A DNA stretch of 64,000 nt from Rhizobium sp. C1 (GTDB taxonomy: Bacteria > Pseudomonadota > Alphaproteobacteria > Rhizobiales > Rhizobiaceae), in NCBI RefSeq assembly GCF_021026335.1, contig NZ_JAJNCY010000001.1, positions 1,054,001 to 1,118,000 of the forward strand, given 5' to 3'. Under the pieces are notes generated by a model. That model did no database searches and had not been told where the DNA came from. It saw only the letters and a list, made by a program, of their open reading frames with translations. The position numbers were made by a program, and so were the translations under genes. Positions 61,818 to 64,000 of the stretch are shown piece by piece (position 1 is the first letter of the stretch; every line of letters begins with the position of its first letter).

Positions 61818-63125
61818 ATGATCCCGCGCTATTCCCGCCCCGAAATGGTGTCCATCTGGTCGCAGGAGACCAAGTTCCGCATCTGGTTCGAGATCGAGGC
61901 GCATGCCTGTTTCGCACTCGCCGACCTCGGCGTGATCCCGAAGGAAGCCGCGCAGAACATCTGGGACAAGGGTTCGGCCGCCGAATTCGACGTTGCCAAG
62001 ATCGACGAGATCGAGGCCGTCACCAAGCATGACGTCATCGCCTTCCTGACCCATCTAGCCGAATTCATCGGCCCTGACTCGCGCTTCGTGCATCAGGGCA
62101 TGACCTCGTCGGACGTGCTGGACACGACTTTCAACATACAGCTCGTGCGCGCCGCCGACATCCTGATCGCCGACATGGACAAGGTTCTCGCCGCACTCAA
62201 GAAGCGCGCCTTCGAGCACAAGGACACGGTTCGCATCGGCCGCTCGCATGGCATTCATGCCGAACCGACGACGATGGGCCTGACCTTTGCCCGCTTCTAT
62301 GCCGAGATGAGCCGCAACCGCGACCGCCTGGTTGCCGCCCGCGCCGAAGTCGCGACCGGCGCGATCTCCGGCGCCGTCGGCACGTTTGCCAATATCGATC
62401 CGAGCGTGGAAGAACATGTCTGCGAGAAGCTCGGCCTCAAGCCGGAGCCGATCTCGACGCAGGTCATCCCGCGCGACCGTCATGCCATGTTCTTCGCGAC
62501 GCTTGGCGTCATTGCCTCTTCGATCGAAAACGTCGCCATTGAAATCCGCCACATGCAGCGCACGGAAGTTCTGGAAGCGGAAGAGTTCTTCTCGCCCGGC
62601 CAGAAGGGTTCGTCCGCCATGCCCCACAAGCGCAACCCGGTGCTGACCGAGAACCTGACGGGTCTCGCCCGCCTCGTGCGCATGTCGGTCGTTCCGGCGC
62701 TGGAAAACGTGGCGCTCTGGCATGAGCGCGACATCTCGCACTCTTCCGTCGAACGCGGCATCGGCCCGGATACGACGATTACGCTGGACTTCGCCCTGAA
62801 CCGGCTCGCCGGCGTCATCGACAAGCTGGTGATCTATCCGGAAAACATGCTCAAGAACATGAACAAGTTCAAGGGCCTGGTCATGAGCCAGCGCGTTCTT
62901 CTGGCCCTCACCCAGGCCGGCGTTTCGCGCGAGGACAGCTATCGCCTCGTTCAGCGCAACGCCATGAAGGTCTGGGAAAAGGGTGCGGACTTCCTGGAAG
63001 AACTGCTCGGTGACGAAGAGGTTCGTAAGGCGCTGTCGGAAGAAGAAATCCGCGAGAAGTTCGACCTCGGCTATCACACCAAGCATGTGGACACGATCTT
63101 CCGCCGGGTTTTCGGCGAAGCGTAA
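61818..63125 (+). CDS. purB: Adenylosuccinate lyase
   Basis: A 435-residue fumarase/aspartase superfamily enzyme acting twice in purine synthesis. MIPRYSRPEMVSIWSQETKFRIWFEIEAHA, FVHQGMTSSDVLDT, HGIHAEPTTMGL (catalytic His) and the signature SSAMPHKRNP are intact. ATG 61818 gives normal length. Probably has its own promoter between rpe and here. Confidence 0.97.
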   Translation: MIPRYSRPEMVSIWSQETKFRIWFEIEAHACFALADLGVIPKEAAQNIWDKGSAAEFDVAKIDEIEAVTKHDVIAFLTHLAEFIGPDSRFVHQGMTSSDVLDTTFNIQLVRAADILIADMDKVLAALKKRAFEHKDTVRIGRSHGIHAEPTTMGLTFARFYAEMSRNRDRLVAARAEVATGAISGAVGTFANIDPSVEEHVCEKLGLKPEPISTQVIPRDRHAMFFATLGVIASSIENVAIEIRHMQRTEVLEAEEFFSPGQKGSSAMPHKRNPVLTENLTGLARLVRMSVVPALENVALWHERDISHSSVERGIGPDTTITLDFALNRLAGVIDKLVIYPENMLKNMNKFKGLVMSQRVLLALTQAGVSREDSYRLVQRNAMKVWEKGADFLEELLGDEEVRKALSEEEIREKFDLGYHTKHVDTIFRRVFGEA

Positions 63126-63149
63126 TCTCTTGCATCGACGCTAGAATAT

Positions 63150-63178
63150 GAAGCCGGTAGCGCCAAGCTGCCGGCTTC
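63150..63178 (+). terminator. Terminator of purB
   Basis: GAAGCCGGTAGC/GCTGCCGGCTTC, 12-bp stem with one T-G wobble and a 5-base loop, followed by TTTCGTTT, 25 bases after the stop. Confidence 0.8.
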
Positions 63179-63241
63179 TTTCGTTTGACGACTCGTCTGA
63201 ACTTCCTATCGTGCCGTTCAGTTCAAGACGGAGTCACTGAC

Positions 63242-64000
63242 ATGGCAGGACGTCTCGCAGGCAAGGTCGCAATCGTTTCAGGCGGAGCCACGGGCATGGG
63301 CGGGGCCTCGTCCAGCCTGTTTGCGGCGGAGGGCGCGAAGGTCGCGATCATCGACCGCAATGCGGAGGCCGGTGCGGCCAAGGTTGCGGAGATCGAAGCA
63401 GCCGGCGGCGTGGCTATGTTCCAGCAGGCGGATGTGTCGAAGACCGATGAGGTCAGTGCCGCGGTGAAGGCGATCGAGGCGGCGTTTGGCCCTGTGACGG
63501 TGCTGTTCAACCATGCCGGCACGATCGTCATCAAGCCGTTCCTGGAAACGACAGAGGAGGAATGGGACTGGCTGCACGATGTCAACGTGAAGTCCATGTA
63601 TCTGATGACCAAGGCGGTCCTTCCGGGCATGATTGCGGCAGGTGGCGGCTCGATCGTCTGCACCTCCTCCATCTCAGCCGTCGCGGCAACGCCGATGGAA
63701 GTGCTCTACGACACGACGAAGGGCGCGGTGCATATGTTCGCCCGCGCCATCGCGGTCGAATTCCGCGACCGCAACATCCGCTGCAACGCCGTCTGCCCCG
63801 GCTTCGTGCGCACGCCGCATGGGCTTCGGGAAGTCAAAGATCTGCAGGCGCTCGGCGTCGATGTGTCGGAAGCGGCGCTCGCCGCCCAGCAGGGGCGCAT
63901 CTGCGAGCCGGAGGAAGTGGCCAAGGCCGCCCTCTTCCTCGCCTCCGACGATGCCAGCTTCGTCAATGGCGCGCATCTCTTTGTCGATAACGGATTTACG
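63242..64000 (+). CDS. Short-chain dehydrogenase/reductase (3' end beyond the window)
   Basis: 253 codons are visible with no stop by base 64000, and the C-terminal FVNGAHLFVDNGFT shows that only a few residues are missing. Classical SDR: cofactor loop GGATGMGG (about residues 14-21), NHAGT near residue 90, catalytic Ser in CTSSISAVAATP, Tyr-x3-Lys in VLYDTTKGAVHMFARAIAVEF and NAVCPGFVRTP. An acidic residue after beta-2 (IIDRN) suggests NAD rather than NADP. ATG 63242; substrate unknown. Confidence 0.92.
   Translation, partial: MAGRLAGKVAIVSGGATGMGGASSSLFAAEGAKVAIIDRNAEAGAAKVAEIEAAGGVAMFQQADVSKTDEVSAAVKAIEAAFGPVTVLFNHAGTIVIKPFLETTEEEWDWLHDVNVKSMYLMTKAVLPGMIAAGGGSIVCTSSISAVAATPMEVLYDTTKGAVHMFARAIAVEFRDRNIRCNAVCPGFVRTPHGLREVKDLQALGVDVSEAALAAQQGRICEPEEVAKAALFLASDDASFVNGAHLFVDNGFT

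Overview
This window looks like an accessory-poor stretch of chromosome from an alphaproteobacterium of the Rhizobiaceae (Agrobacterium/Rhizobium relatives). The basis is high-GC coding sequence throughout, alphaproteobacterial-type genes (type 2 ArgC, DUF2842 beside heme A synthase, DUF177-plsX-fabH-ihfA, CBP3-type cytochrome bc1 chaperone, ribD-ribE-ribH-nusB), ExoP/ExoF-type polysaccharide proteins and intergenic repeats of a kind I recall from rhizobial genomes. No species name is claimed. There is no phage, IS element, CRISPR array or plasmid function.

Layout. 1-13.8 kb is a set of small metabolic and regulatory units: the 5' part of a GH3 beta-glucosidase gene, thioesterase + cytochrome P450, a LysR regulator divergent from lrgAB, a MarR/MFS efflux unit with two matching operators, metY + cupin, an FNR-boxed DUF6455 gene, a WYL regulator divergent from a GST, and a divergent crotonase/hotdog-thioesterase pair. 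14-21 kb holds rplM-rpsI with a recognisable promoter and terminator, argC, a LigB-type dioxygenase, a translationally coupled pair of tiny membrane proteins not previously obvious as genes, and heme A synthase (ctaA) with its DUF2842 neighbour. 21.4-31.2 kb is a surface-polysaccharide locus (acetyltransferase, ExoP-like co-polymerase, Wza/ExoF-like export lipoprotein, two GT4 glycosyltransferases, polyprenyl glycosylphosphotransferase, Wzy/ligase-like membrane protein). 31.2-45.8 kb is core housekeeping: tRNA-Pro, MerR, ihfA, fabH, plsX, DUF177, bc1 chaperone, bamE, hppA, nusB, ribH, ribE, ribD, nrdR, glyA. 46-51.3 kb is envelope lipid biology: a GT28-like glycolipid glycosyltransferase and an MlaE-MlaF-MlaD-PqiC type lipid transporter. 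51.4-59.6 kb has a dipeptide epimerase and a CoxD/CoxE/XdhC/MobA-like maturation cluster for a molybdenum hydroxylase whose structural genes are not in the window. The end carries a flavin reductase, an orphan periplasmic binding protein, rpe, purB and the 5' part of an SDR gene.

How it fits together. Most operons are short and compact, with 1-4 base overlaps. The most informative items beyond the gene list are regulatory: paired MarR operators, a perfect FNR/FixK box, a 31-bp inverted repeat in front of the polysaccharide export gene, and palindromic repeats that have entered intergenic space and even form the last codons of ctaA. I did not find a convincing wholly new multi-gene system. The best candidates for undescribed biology are the 75+41-residue membrane-protein pair, the stand-alone mini flagellar-rod-like protein, the ExoP protein with a dead kinase domain, and the structural-gene-less Cox-type maturation cluster.
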